NCBI GenBank assembly: GCA_020635275.1
Contig: JACKAA010000003.1
Location: 372,001 to 436,000, forward strand
Source: Ignavibacteriales bacterium
GTDB lineage: Bacteria; Bacteroidota; Ignavibacteria; Ignavibacteriales; Melioribacteraceae
DNA: 64,000 nucleotides
Direction: 5' to 3'
This document shows, piece after piece, positions 9,295 through 18,456 of the stretch (positions are counted from its first letter, which is position 1; the number at the start of each line of letters is the position of its first letter). The notes under the pieces were generated by a model. That model did not search any database. It saw only the letters and a program-made list of their open reading frames with translations, and had not been told where the DNA came from. The position numbers were made by a program, and so were the translations under genes.

Positions 9295-10332
9295 ATGAAA
9301 TTATCTGATTTTAAGTATACTTTACCAAAAACTGCAATTGCAAAATATCCTGTAAAACCAAGGGATAACGCAAAAATGATGGTTTTTGAAAGAGAATCTA
9401 CTAATATCGATCATAAAAAATTTAAAGATGTTGTAGATTATATGTCCAAGGGTGATGTGCTGGTAGTAAATCAAACCAAAGTTATGCAAGCACGATTGTA
9501 TGGACAGAAAGAAAGAACAAATGCTAAAATTGAAGTATTTGTTCTGCGTGAGCTAAATAGAGAGGAAAATATTTGGGATGTAATTGTTGATCCCGCCAGA
9601 AAAGTTAGAATTGGGAATAGAATCTACTTTAATGATAAACTATGGTGCGAAGTTATTGATAATACTACTTCCAGAGGCCGTACGGTTAGAATAAATTATG
9701 AAGGTGATGATATTTATAAAGCGATTGAAAAAATTGGCCATACACCTCTTCCTCCGTATATAAAAAGACAAGCTGAAAAAGCTGATCGTGAAGATTATCA
9801 AACACTCTTTGCTGAAATTGATGGTTCAGTTGCAGCACCAACAGCTGGTTTACATTTTACAAGTGACTTAATCAAAAAAATTAAGAAAAAAGGTATTAAG
9901 ATCGTTCCTGTAATATTACATATCGGTTTAGGAACATTTAGACCAGTAGAAGTTGAAGATTTAACAAAGCATAAAATGGATTCTGAATATTTTGAAATTC
10001 CAGACAGCACTGCTGATGTTATTAATGAAGCTCTAAAAGGTAAAAAGAATATTTTTGTTACCGGAACAAGTACAACGAGAGCACTCGAAAGCAGCGTTAC
10101 TGCCGAAGGTTTTGTAAAACCAAATTATGGTTGGACAGATAAATTTATCTTTCCGCCTTATGAATTTAAAATTACAAAGAAACTTATAACAAATTTTCAT
10201 CAGCCGGAATCAACATTATTAATGTTGGCATCTGCATTTGGCGGATATGAAACAGTTATGAAAAATTACAAAAAAGCATTAAAGGAAAAGTATCGATTCC
10301 TCAGTTATGGTGATGCTATGTTAATTTTGTAA
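9295..10332 (+). CDS. queA: S-adenosylmethionine:tRNA ribosyltransferase-isomerase
   Basis: QueA transfers the ribosyl moiety of SAM to 7-aminomethyl-7-deazaguanine in tRNA, forming epoxyqueuosine. The 345-residue length is standard. Family motifs include RDNAKMMVF near the start, VVNQTKVMQARLYG, VAAPTAGLHFT, HIGLGTFRPV, TGTSTTRALES and the C-terminal NFHQPESTLLML. A clear AAGGAG lies 8 bases before the ATG. ispD follows after a single base. The preceding inverted repeat may influence its expression. No other queuosine gene is in the window. Confidence 0.97.
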   Translation: MKLSDFKYTLPKTAIAKYPVKPRDNAKMMVFERESTNIDHKKFKDVVDYMSKGDVLVVNQTKVMQARLYGQKERTNAKIEVFVLRELNREENIWDVIVDPARKVRIGNRIYFNDKLWCEVIDNTTSRGRTVRINYEGDDIYKAIEKIGHTPLPPYIKRQAEKADREDYQTLFAEIDGSVAAPTAGLHFTSDLIKKIKKKGIKIVPVILHIGLGTFRPVEVEDLTKHKMDSEYFEIPDSTADVINEALKGKKNIFVTGTSTTRALESSVTAEGFVKPNYGWTDKFIFPPYEFKITKKLITNFHQPESTLLMLASAFGGYETVMKNYKKALKEKYRFLSYGDAMLIL

Positions 10333-10333
10333 T

Positions 10334-11020
10334 ATGAAAGTTTCTGCAATAATTCCCTCCGGTGGAGTTGGTTCTAGATTTAATTCCCCAATACCGAAAC
10401 AATATATTAAAGTATTGGGGAAAGAACTAATTACCTATACATTAGAAGTTTTTCAAAATTGTAATCTTATAGATGAAATTATCATTCCGGCAAATGAATC
10501 CTATTTTGAATTATTAAATCAAATTAAGATTAAAAATAATTTTACTAAGATTGTAAAAATTATTCCCGGCGGAAAAGAAAGACAAGATTCTGTTTTCAAT
10601 GGTTTAACTTGTAAAAATTTTGACAAGGATGATCTTATTGTAGTTCACGATGCTGCTAGACCTTTACTATCAAATTCACTTTTAGAAAATGCTATACAAA
10701 AAGCTGAAAAATTCGATAGTATTGTAGTTGCAATTAAAGCCAGAGATACATTAATTGAATCTAGTGATTTAGAAGAAAAAATAGTGCTGAACTATTTTGA
10801 TAGAAGTAAAATTTATTATGCCCAAACCCCCCAAATTTTTAGATATAGAATTTTACATGAATCATTTTTAAGAGCAAAAGAAACAAATTTTCTCGGGACA
10901 GATGAATCAATGTTAGTAAAAAAAGCAAATTTTGATGTAAAAATTGTTGAAGGTGAATTTCAAAACTTTAAAATTACAACACAAACGGATTTGCAAACAT
11001 TTGAAAAAATGTTAAAATAA
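10334..11020 (+). CDS. ispD: 2-C-methyl-D-erythritol 4-phosphate cytidylyltransferase
   Basis: IspD couples methylerythritol phosphate to CTP in the non-mevalonate isoprenoid pathway (cytoplasm). It has 228 residues with the N-terminal nucleotide-binding loop IPSGGVGSRF (residues 7-16), KQY with catalytic K22, a second conserved region VHDAARPL, and the late TDESMLV segment. The loop starts PSGG rather than the common AAGxG, a mild variation. It follows queA by one base, so the two are almost certainly co-transcribed. Its presence indicates that this organism uses the MEP route. Confidence 0.93.
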   Translation: MKVSAIIPSGGVGSRFNSPIPKQYIKVLGKELITYTLEVFQNCNLIDEIIIPANESYFELLNQIKIKNNFTKIVKIIPGGKERQDSVFNGLTCKNFDKDDLIVVHDAARPLLSNSLLENAIQKAEKFDSIVVAIKARDTLIESSDLEEKIVLNYFDRSKIYYAQTPQIFRYRILHESFLRAKETNFLGTDESMLVKKANFDVKIVEGEFQNFKITTQTDLQTFEKMLK

Positions 11021-11035
11021 ATAGTTTTTTAATCA

Positions 11036-11062
11036 TTGATAATAATCTGATATTTATATAAC
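11036..11062 (+). promoter_or_regulatory. Possible promoter for plsY-gpsA-recG
   Basis: TTGATA (11036-11041) and TATAAC (11057-11062) resemble -35 and -10 boxes, but the spacer is short (15 bases). It lies in the 65-base gap before plsY. In such AT-rich DNA matches of this quality arise by chance, so this is weak. Confidence 0.25.
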
Positions 11063-11085
11063 TTTAGAAAATTTTTGAGGAAAAT

Positions 11086-11751
11086 ATGCCTAATTTGTTA
11101 TTTATAATTATTCTTTCATACTTGGTTGGTTCAATTCCAGTAAGCATTATTTTAACTAAATTAGTTAAAGGTGTTGATGTTAGAGATTTTGGAAGCGGTA
11201 ATGCAGGCGGAACCAATGTATCAAGAGTATTAGGCAAAAAATACGGAATTCTTACTATAATTTTAGATGCAATGAAAGGTGTAATTGCCGTTGTATTTAT
11301 TTCTAGACTTTACTTTGGTAATTTCCCTTTTCCAAATACTACTCCATTTGATGATTTTACTTTAATTCAAATTATTGCTGGAATTACTGCCGTAATTGGG
11401 CATATTTGGACAATTTTTGCTGGTTTTAAAGGCGGTAAGGGAATTGCTACCGGTTTGGGAGTTTTAGTTTCAATTGTTACGCTTGATTTACTTTTGGCAT
11501 TAGGTGTTTTCTTTGTTGTAATGTACATTTCAAAATATATTTCATTAGCATCAATTTCAGCAGCAGTATCTGTTCCAATTATAATGGTTGTTAGAGAAAA
11601 CATATTTGGAGTAAATATTCCAAGCTATCATACATTGTTGCCTTTTGTTATTGGGCTTGCTCTACTTATTATATACACGCATAGAGCAAATCTTGAAAGG
11701 TTACTTAGCGGAAATGAAAATAAAATTTCTCTTTCAAAAAAGAAAAAATAA
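11086..11751 (+). CDS. plsY: Acyl-phosphate:glycerol-3-phosphate acyltransferase
   Basis: PlsY makes lysophosphatidic acid from acyl-phosphate and glycerol-3-phosphate at the inner membrane, the first step of phospholipid synthesis. It has 221 residues with about five hydrophobic segments. Conserved loops are GSIP (15-18), GSGNAGGTN (36-44) and GHIWTIFAGFKGGKG near 106-120, with the lysine/serine residues used for phosphate binding. GAGGAAA lies just before the ATG. The partner gene gpsA, which supplies glycerol-3-phosphate, follows with no gap, a functionally sensible pairing. Confidence 0.95.
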   Translation: MPNLLFIIILSYLVGSIPVSIILTKLVKGVDVRDFGSGNAGGTNVSRVLGKKYGILTIILDAMKGVIAVVFISRLYFGNFPFPNTTPFDDFTLIQIIAGITAVIGHIWTIFAGFKGGKGIATGLGVLVSIVTLDLLLALGVFFVVMYISKYISLASISAAVSVPIIMVVRENIFGVNIPSYHTLLPFVIGLALLIIYTHRANLERLLSGNENKISLSKKKK

Positions 11752-12750
11752 ATGAGAATTTCTGTTTTAGGTGCCGGAAGCTGGGGAACAGCCCTTGCAA
11801 TTCTCCTTCACACAAACGGTCATGAAGTAACTCTTTGGGAATATAAACGGGGTTATTTTAGTACAATTAAACGAACCCGCGAAAACAAAATTTATCTTCC
11901 CAAAATAAAAATCCCTGAAGAAATAAATATTACTAATTCACTGAAAGAAGGTTGTGAAAATCAGCATATGATTGTGCTTGCTGTTCCTTCACAATTTATA
12001 AGAGGTGTTTTAACAAATATTAAAAAGTTTAAGCTATCAGATGCAACTTTTGTAAGTGTAGCAAAAGGTATTGAAAAAGATACTCTTTACACAGTTTCCC
12101 AAATAATTAAAGATGAACTGCCAAATGTTATCGATAGTAACATTGGTGTTTTGTCTGGACCAAGTCATGCAGAAGAAGTTGCAAGAAAAATTCCAACGGC
12201 AGTTGTTTCCGCTTCTTCAGATTTAGAAACAGCTGAACAGATTCAAGTTGCATTTAGTACTTCATATTTTAGAGTTTACCATTCAACTGATATAATTGGT
12301 GTTGAATTAGGTGGTGCTTTAAAGAATGTAATTGCAATTGGCGCCGGTATGGTTGATGGTGCTAAGTTTGGGGATAACACTAAAGCTGCCATTATGACTC
12401 GTGGAATTGCAGAAATTTCTAGAATTGGATTAGAAATGGGTGCAAGACCTGAAACATTTTCAGGTTTATCTGGCGTGGGTGATTTAATTGTTACTTGCAT
12501 GAGTAAACACAGTAGAAACAGATATGTTGGTGAACAAATAGGCGCCGGTAAAAAACTTAAAACTGTATTAAAAAGCATGCAAATGGTTGCTGAAGGCGTC
12601 GCAACATGTCAATCGACTTATGAGCTGGCTAGAAAACATGACGTTAATACGCCAATTGTAGATGCAGTTTATAGTGCATTATTTTTAGATAAAGATCCAA
12701 AAAAATGTACTTATGAATTAATGTCAAGGGATATGAAATCTGAACATTAA
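11752..12750 (+). CDS. gpsA: Glycerol-3-phosphate dehydrogenase [NAD(P)+]
   Basis: GpsA reduces dihydroxyacetone phosphate to sn-glycerol-3-phosphate for phospholipid synthesis. It has 332 residues. The Rossmann motif GAGSWG is at residues 7-12. SVAKGIEKDT, VLSGPSHAEEV and GGALKNVIAIGAG (with the catalytic-region lysine) are typical. The ATG directly follows the plsY stop, so PlsY and its substrate-producing enzyme are co-expressed. recG follows 40 bases later. Confidence 0.96.
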   Translation: MRISVLGAGSWGTALAILLHTNGHEVTLWEYKRGYFSTIKRTRENKIYLPKIKIPEEINITNSLKEGCENQHMIVLAVPSQFIRGVLTNIKKFKLSDATFVSVAKGIEKDTLYTVSQIIKDELPNVIDSNIGVLSGPSHAEEVARKIPTAVVSASSDLETAEQIQVAFSTSYFRVYHSTDIIGVELGGALKNVIAIGAGMVDGAKFGDNTKAAIMTRGIAEISRIGLEMGARPETFSGLSGVGDLIVTCMSKHSRNRYVGEQIGAGKKLKTVLKSMQMVAEGVATCQSTYELARKHDVNTPIVDAVYSALFLDKDPKKCTYELMSRDMKSEH

Positions 12751-12790
12751 TTATTTTGTAAAATATTCCTTCCAAAAATAATAACTGATT

Positions 12791-14971
12791 ATGCAGCCCA
12801 AATCATTATTAGATCCTATTCAATTTTTAAGCGGAGTTGGACCTAAAAGAGCTGAAGCTTTCAATTCTATTGGTATTAAGAATATTGAAAATTTACTTTT
12901 CTATTTTCCATCCAAATATTTAGATAGACGCAATATTTTAACTATTGTTAAAGTAATGCAGCATGTAATTAATGGATACGAAGGTGAAGTAACTGTTGTT
13001 GCAAAAATTACAGATATTGAACTAATAAACTATTATAAGAAGCAAATATTTAAAGTAAGGTTTAGTGATTCAACAGGAAACTTTGAATGTGTTTGGTTTA
13101 AGGGAATAAAATATTTCAAAACTCTCTTCAACAAAGGTGAACATTACGCAATTTCCGGAAAACCAGTCACAACTAAATACGGAAACCTTCAATTTACTCA
13201 CCCGGATTTTGATAAATTTTCAGATGATGAAAGTAATGATTTTATTAATACTGGAAAAATTATTCCATATTATTCTATTCCTCAAAGTCTTAAATCTAAA
13301 AACTTAGGAGATATAGGATTAAGAAAAATCATTTACAAAGCAATCACTGAATATTCTGGCTTACTTTCTGAAACATTACCGAAAAATTTAATTGAAAAGA
13401 ATAACATACTTGATATAATTAATTCTGTCAAAAACATTCATTTTCCTGAAAGTAACGAATTATTAGCAGAAGCAAAAAATAGGTTTAAATATGAAGAACT
13501 TTTCTATATTGAAACTCTTGTTGCTTTAAGGAAACATAATTATTTAACAAAAGCAAAAGGAATAAAATTCCAAATCCATTCTGATGTTATAAAAAAATTC
13601 TTAGATAGCTTAACTTTTGAATTGACGAATGATCAGCTAAAGGTTCTTAGTGAAATTAAAACTGACATGATCAATCCAAAACCAATGAATAGATTGCTTC
13701 AAGGTGATGTTGGCAGCGGAAAAACAATTGTATCTTTAATTAGTATTTTGATAGCTGTTAGCAATAATTATCAAGCTGTAATTATGGCGCCTACCGAAAT
13801 TTTAGCAGATCAGCATTATCAAACTATTGCAAAATTTTTGAAAGACTTCAATTTTAATATTGATCTATTAATCGGGGGAACAAAAAAATCTGAAAAGAAT
13901 GCCATTAAAGAAAAAATTCAAAATGGTGAATGCAATATAATTATTGGAACACACGCTTTAATTGAAGAAGATGTTGATTTTGCCAAGCTGGGATTTGTAG
14001 TAATTGATGAACAACATCGTTTTGGAGTTGCACATAGAGGAAAATTAATTAGCAAGGGAATAACTCCAGATGTACTAATTATGACCGCGACACCAATTCC
14101 CAGAACGTTAACAATGACACTTTATGGTGATCTTGATCTTTCAATAATAAAGGAAATGCCCAAGAATAGAATTCCTATTAAAACTGCTCTTAGAGGTGAA
14201 AGCAGTTTAGAAGATATTTATAAATTTATTATTGATAAGCATAAAGAAAATTATCAAGCATTTATTGTTTTTCCTCTAGTTGAAGAATCTGAAAAACTGG
14301 ATCTAAAAGCGGCAGAAGTTTATTATGAAGAATTGAAAAATTCCTCGCTTAATACGTTAAAAATTGGTTTGCTTCACGGAAGAATGAATTGGAAAGAAAA
14401 AGATGAAACAATGCAGAGTTTTAAGAATAAGAAATTCGATGTATTAATTTCTACAACTGTAATTGAAGTTGGAATTGACATTCCAGATGCTAACATAATT
14501 GTGATAAATAATGCTGAAAGATTTGGACTTTCTCAATTGCATCAGTTAAGAGGAAGAGTTGGAAGAGGCAGTGATCAAGCATTTTGTATTTTAGTAACTA
14601 AGGATGAATTGGCTGCAAAAACAAGAAATTTCAATTATGATTTTCAATATTTATCTAAAACTCAAATTGATTTTCACAAATCAAAAATAAGATTGAATGC
14701 AATGGTTAAGCACACAAGCGGTTTTGAACTTTCAGAAGTCGACTTAAAACTTAGAGGCCCGGGAGATATATTTGGTAAAATGCAAAGTGGATTTCCGAAT
14801 TTAATATTTGCAGATTTAACTACAGATCAAGAGATATTAATTAATGCAAAACAAGATGCTTTTCAAATTATTGAAGATGATAAAAATTTGAAATCCAAAG
14901 AAAACTACATGATTAAAAATAAGTTGAACAATTACTATAAAGAAAATCTAAAATATTCTACTGTTGGTTAA
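12791..14971 (+). CDS. recG: ATP-dependent DNA helicase RecG
   Basis: RecG is a superfamily 2 branch-migration helicase that remodels stalled replication forks and Holliday junctions. The 726-residue protein has the N-terminal wedge/OB region (LSGVGPKRA near residue 15, an OB fold around 70-150), Walker A GDVGSGKT (305-312), the DEQH box (406-409), MTATPIPRTL and RGRVGRG in the second RecA-like domain, and a C-terminal region with LRGPGDIFG. It ends convergently with the next minus-strand gene, the two stop codons sharing two bases. Confidence 0.96.
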   Translation: MQPKSLLDPIQFLSGVGPKRAEAFNSIGIKNIENLLFYFPSKYLDRRNILTIVKVMQHVINGYEGEVTVVAKITDIELINYYKKQIFKVRFSDSTGNFECVWFKGIKYFKTLFNKGEHYAISGKPVTTKYGNLQFTHPDFDKFSDDESNDFINTGKIIPYYSIPQSLKSKNLGDIGLRKIIYKAITEYSGLLSETLPKNLIEKNNILDIINSVKNIHFPESNELLAEAKNRFKYEELFYIETLVALRKHNYLTKAKGIKFQIHSDVIKKFLDSLTFELTNDQLKVLSEIKTDMINPKPMNRLLQGDVGSGKTIVSLISILIAVSNNYQAVIMAPTEILADQHYQTIAKFLKDFNFNIDLLIGGTKKSEKNAIKEKIQNGECNIIIGTHALIEEDVDFAKLGFVVIDEQHRFGVAHRGKLISKGITPDVLIMTATPIPRTLTMTLYGDLDLSIIKEMPKNRIPIKTALRGESSLEDIYKFIIDKHKENYQAFIVFPLVEESEKLDLKAAEVYYEELKNSSLNTLKIGLLHGRMNWKEKDETMQSFKNKKFDVLISTTVIEVGIDIPDANIIVINNAERFGLSQLHQLRGRVGRGSDQAFCILVTKDELAAKTRNFNYDFQYLSKTQIDFHKSKIRLNAMVKHTSGFELSEVDLKLRGPGDIFGKMQSGFPNLIFADLTTDQEILINAKQDAFQIIEDDKNLKSKENYMIKNKLNNYYKENLKYSTVG

Positions 14972-15468
14972 TTCTTTAATATATTTACCAAATCCTTCTC
15001 TAATGTTTCAATTGGTGTTTCTATAATTCTGCCAATTTCTTTACCTGATGAGTAAACTATAATTGTTGGAACAAATTCAATATTCAAACCTTCGGTTTCG
15101 TCAGATAATCCTTTTTTTTCAGTATCAACATTTATCAATAGTAATTTATCTTCAGGAAAATCTAAAAAATCAAGAATTTTTATAAATCTTGGCACTTCCC
15201 TTCTACTATCACTGCACCAGGTGCCCAAAACAATTCTAATAACTTTTCCTTCCAGTTTGTCCTTATAATGTGATAAAAGATCAGTATCAACTTTATAATT
15301 TGTATATTCGTTATTAAACCATTCTGAAAAATCCTTATCCTGATAGACTTTTTTTGAAGTAATACCAATAAGAATTTTTTCTCCAGTGTTTGTATTTATT
15401 ATCTTTTTATATTCTTGCCCAAAACCTAAAATTGGAATTAAGAATAAACAAAACAATAACACTTTCAT
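14968..15468 (-). CDS. Thioredoxin-fold protein with CxxS active site, predicted exported
   Basis: A 166-residue protein with an N-terminal signal peptide (hydrophobic residues 3-16, likely cleavage after GFG/Q near 17-18). A thioredoxin-like core follows, with LGTWCSDSRREVPRF. The active-site position reads C85-S-D-S88, so the second cysteine of the usual CxxC is a serine. The cis-proline region VPTIIVY is visible. CxxS thioredoxin folds tend to act as isomerases or bind mixed disulfides, but the role here is unknown. It is translationally coupled to nadK (TAATG). Confidence 0.75.
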   Translation of the reverse strand: MKVLLFCLFLIPILGFGQEYKKIINTNTGEKILIGITSKKVYQDKDFSEWFNNEYTNYKVDTDLLSHYKDKLEGKVIRIVLGTWCSDSRREVPRFIKILDFLDFPEDKLLLINVDTEKKGLSDETEGLNIEFVPTIIVYSSGKEIGRIIETPIETLEKDLVNILKN

Positions 15469-16370
15469 TATTTTCCTCCAATAGCATTATTATTTACTGA
15501 TCTAAGATCAAGTCCCCAGTATAATTTTTTTCTTAATATTTCAAAGTAATGTTTATCAATATTATGAACTAATCTTAAATCATTTTTACTTTTTGATATT
15601 TTTATAGTTGCAGGTGAATTCAAAAAACTTACTCTTTGACCATCGCAAATAACTTGAACATCTTTAAATAAAGAAGTCGCTTTTATTACAACTGTTTGAT
15701 TGCTGGAAATTACCAAAGGCCTCATTGAAAGCGTATGGGCGGAAATTGGACTTAAAGTTATTGCTTCAGTTTGTGGATTAACAATTGGTCCACCCGTTGA
15801 AAGCGAGTAACCTGTAGAACCTGTTGGAGTTGCAATTATAATTCCATCTGCTGAAAAAGTTGACACATATTCGTTATCTATTTCAATTGTAATTTCTATC
15901 ATTTTAGGATATTTTCCGCGATCAATAACAATATCATTAATTGCGTATAATTGTTTACAATCTTCAGAAACACAAGCAGCATCTAAAGCATTACGTTTCT
16001 CAATTATCAAATTTCCTTTTTTTAAATAATTTATTAATCCGTCAATTTTGCCGGTTTCAAATTCTGCTAAATAACCTAGTTTACCAAAATTAACACCCAA
16101 CAATGGTGTTTTGGTAAAACGCGAATTATAAGCTACTTGCAATAAAGTTCCATCTCCCCCAATTGATACAATTATATCACAATTTTCAGATAATTCTTCC
16201 TCTTTAAATACTTGGTAAGGTTTCCAAAAATCTTTATCAGAATTTTTAATCTTTAAAACAGAATCACCAAAAACAAATTCTATTTCTGCATTTTTTAATT
16301 TTTCAACAAGAGATACAATAAAATCAAAAATATCATTTTTTAAATAGTTCGGACTTATTCCTATTTTCAT
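15468..16370 (-). CDS. nadK: NAD kinase
   Basis: NadK phosphorylates NAD to NADP in the cytoplasm. It has 300 residues with the GGDGT motif at 71-75, the NDIVI substrate loop (the more common form is NE), and the C-terminal TPTGSTGYSLSTGGPIV segment that completes the NAD/ATP site. The ATG gives a normal beta-strand start (MKIGISPN). It lies 15 bases after the msbA-like gene and overlaps the downstream thioredoxin-fold gene by one base, suggesting a three-gene minus-strand operon. Confidence 0.95.
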   Translation of the reverse strand: MKIGISPNYLKNDIFDFIVSLVEKLKNAEIEFVFGDSVLKIKNSDKDFWKPYQVFKEEELSENCDIIVSIGGDGTLLQVAYNSRFTKTPLLGVNFGKLGYLAEFETGKIDGLINYLKKGNLIIEKRNALDAACVSEDCKQLYAINDIVIDRGKYPKMIEITIEIDNEYVSTFSADGIIIATPTGSTGYSLSTGGPIVNPQTEAITLSPISAHTLSMRPLVISSNQTVVIKATSLFKDVQVICDGQRVSFLNSPATIKISKSKNDLRLVHNIDKHYFEILRKKLYWGLDLRSVNNNAIGGK

Positions 16371-16385
16371 ATCTTTATTTATTTT

Positions 16386-18254
16386 TTATGGGGATAAATT
16401 TCTAAACTGAAGTGCATATAACTTACTATATATACCATCCTCATCCTTAAGCAATTCATCATGTTTTCCCTGCTGAACAATTTTACCTTTATCTAAAACT
16501 AAAATTCTATCAGCATTCCTAATTGTACTTAACCTATGTGCTATTACAAAGGTTGTTCTTTCTTTCATAAGCCTTTCTATAGCTTCTTGCACAAGCATTT
16601 CCGATTCATTATCAAGTGCTGAAGTTGCTTCATCAAAAATCATTACTGGTGGATTTTTTAAAAGTGCCCGGGAAATTGATAATCTCTGCCTTTGTCCTCC
16701 AGAAAGTTTGGTTCCTTGTTCGCCAATAATTGTATTATAACCATTTGGTAATTCAGTAATAAAATTATGAGCATTTGCAATTTTTGCAACTTCTTCAATT
16801 AAATCAATTGGATAATTATCTAATCCATAAGCAATATTTTTAGCTACTGTTTCGTTAAATAAAACTGTTTCTTGGGTTACTATACCCATAAGTTTTCTAA
16901 GATCAGCAATATCATAATTTTTAATATCAATTCCATCAATTGTAATTTTGCCACTTGTTGGATCATAGAATCGTGGAATTAAATCAACAAATGTAGTTTT
17001 ACCTGCCCCGCTGCTACCAACTAAAGCAATAATTTCACCCTTTTTTACCGTAACTGAAATATTATCTAGTACAATTTCATCGGTACCGTCATATTTAAAA
17101 GAAACATTTTCAAATTTTATTTCACTTGTAAACTCTTTAATGCTTTGGGGATTTTTAATATTTTTTATTGTCGGTTCAGTATCCAAAAGCTCAAATACTC
17201 TATCACCAGCTGCTATTGATTCCTGAATCTTATTATTTACAGTTGCCATAACCTTCATAGGCGGAATCATTTGAAATATGGCAAATAAGAACCCTAAAAA
17301 TTCACTGGCTTTTATAGATTTTTCTACAAGGACTAAAAGTCCGCCATAATAGATAATTACAACCCCAACTAACACTGCCACAAATTCAGTAAAAGGAGAA
17401 GATATATTTTGGATTCTTGTTTTTCTTAATGCAAGTTTGAAATACTTTTTGGTAATACTCATAAACTTTTGATTTTCATAATTTTCCATACCAAAAGCTT
17501 TTACAATTTTTACACCCGTAATAGTTTCTTGTAAAACCGCCGTAATATTACCAATTTGTCTTTGAAGTCTTAGCGTTTGTTTTCTTAATTTAACACCAAT
17601 TGTTCCAATAATTGCAACAGAGACCGGTAAAATTATTAAGGAAACTAAAAATAATTTCCAGCTAATTGAAACAGCAATAACCATAAAAACAATTATTGTA
17701 ATTGGTTCTCTAAATACACTATTAAATACAGCAGAAAAACTATTTTGAATTAAAGCAACATCATTTGTAATTCTTGAAATTAAATCACCGGTTCTTTCAT
17801 TCTTAAAATAGCTCATTGGCAATTTATGCAAATGAATATAAGTTTTATCTCTAAAACTTTTAATTATACCTTGCTGAACATAGGCTAAATAATAAGCTTC
17901 AAGATAACCAAATAGACTTTTTCCTAAAAAGGCAATGATAATAAGAATACAAATTTTTAGCAGAATATCAGAAGTATCGCCTTCAAAAATATATCGATTA
18001 AATGAGTCTGAAACATCCGCAACCATTTCAGATATCCAATCGGGAATTAAACTTTCTGAATTTTTTGTAACATGATTTTGTGTTATTGCTTTTGCTGGTG
18101 AATCTTCCTGTTGAAACAAAGTATCAAGCAAAGGAATTGATAGATAAACTGATGCTCCATGTAAACCGGAGTAAAGCAATGAACAGACAATCGCTACAAT
18201 TAAATGCTTCCAATGAGGAAAAACAAAGGTTAATATTCGTCTATAAGTATTCAA
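16386..18254 (-). CDS. ABC exporter, fused permease and ATPase, MsbA-like
   Basis: A 622-residue half-transporter: six transmembrane segments in residues about 15-330, then an ABC ATPase. Walker A is GSSGAGKT with K419, the signature LSGGQ is at 517-521, Walker B is MIFDEATSALD, and the H-loop is IAHRLST. MsbA-type proteins flip lipid A-core across the inner membrane. Proximity to the surface-glycan cluster supports that, but drug or other lipid export cannot be excluded. A roughly 60-residue hydrophilic stretch separates TM1 from TM2, longer than in enterobacterial MsbA. The start is TTG; an in-frame stop lies two codons upstream. Confidence 0.85.
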   Translation of the reverse strand: MNTYRRILTFVFPHWKHLIVAIVCSLLYSGLHGASVYLSIPLLDTLFQQEDSPAKAITQNHVTKNSESLIPDWISEMVADVSDSFNRYIFEGDTSDILLKICILIIIAFLGKSLFGYLEAYYLAYVQQGIIKSFRDKTYIHLHKLPMSYFKNERTGDLISRITNDVALIQNSFSAVFNSVFREPITIIVFMVIAVSISWKLFLVSLIILPVSVAIIGTIGVKLRKQTLRLQRQIGNITAVLQETITGVKIVKAFGMENYENQKFMSITKKYFKLALRKTRIQNISSPFTEFVAVLVGVVIIYYGGLLVLVEKSIKASEFLGFLFAIFQMIPPMKVMATVNNKIQESIAAGDRVFELLDTEPTIKNIKNPQSIKEFTSEIKFENVSFKYDGTDEIVLDNISVTVKKGEIIALVGSSGAGKTTFVDLIPRFYDPTSGKITIDGIDIKNYDIADLRKLMGIVTQETVLFNETVAKNIAYGLDNYPIDLIEEVAKIANAHNFITELPNGYNTIIGEQGTKLSGGQRQRLSISRALLKNPPVMIFDEATSALDNESEMLVQEAIERLMKERTTFVIAHRLSTIRNADRILVLDKGKIVQQGKHDELLKDEDGIYSKLYALQFRNLSP

Positions 18255-18277
18255 AAATCATCTTGTTTTAGAAAATC

Positions 18278-18306
18278 ATTAATGTTAAAGATACTCAATC
18301 AGTCAA
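18278..18306 (-). promoter_or_regulatory. Possible promoter for the msbA-like/nadK operon
   Basis: Read on the minus strand, TTGACT (18306-18301) and ATTAAT (18283-18278) are separated by 17 bases and lie about 24 bases before the TTG start. The -35 matches 5 of 6 consensus positions and the -10 matches 4 of 6. It sits in the 202-base divergent gap (18255-18456), which otherwise shows no gene. Confidence 0.35.
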
Positions 18307-18456
18307 ATGTATCCAAACAGAAGAAATGTGAAATTTGAACAATAAAATTCAATATTTAAAAAAAACTATAAATATTTACAATTTTGCAATAAAAAGTAAT
18401 ATCTCACAAAAGTCTTTTAGCTATATTATTATAGTATAATATAATTAGTTAAATAT

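Noticed and set aside
12276..12578. 100-codon frame antisense to gpsA
   Set aside because: Covered by gpsA and without any family resemblance; a by-product of codon bias.
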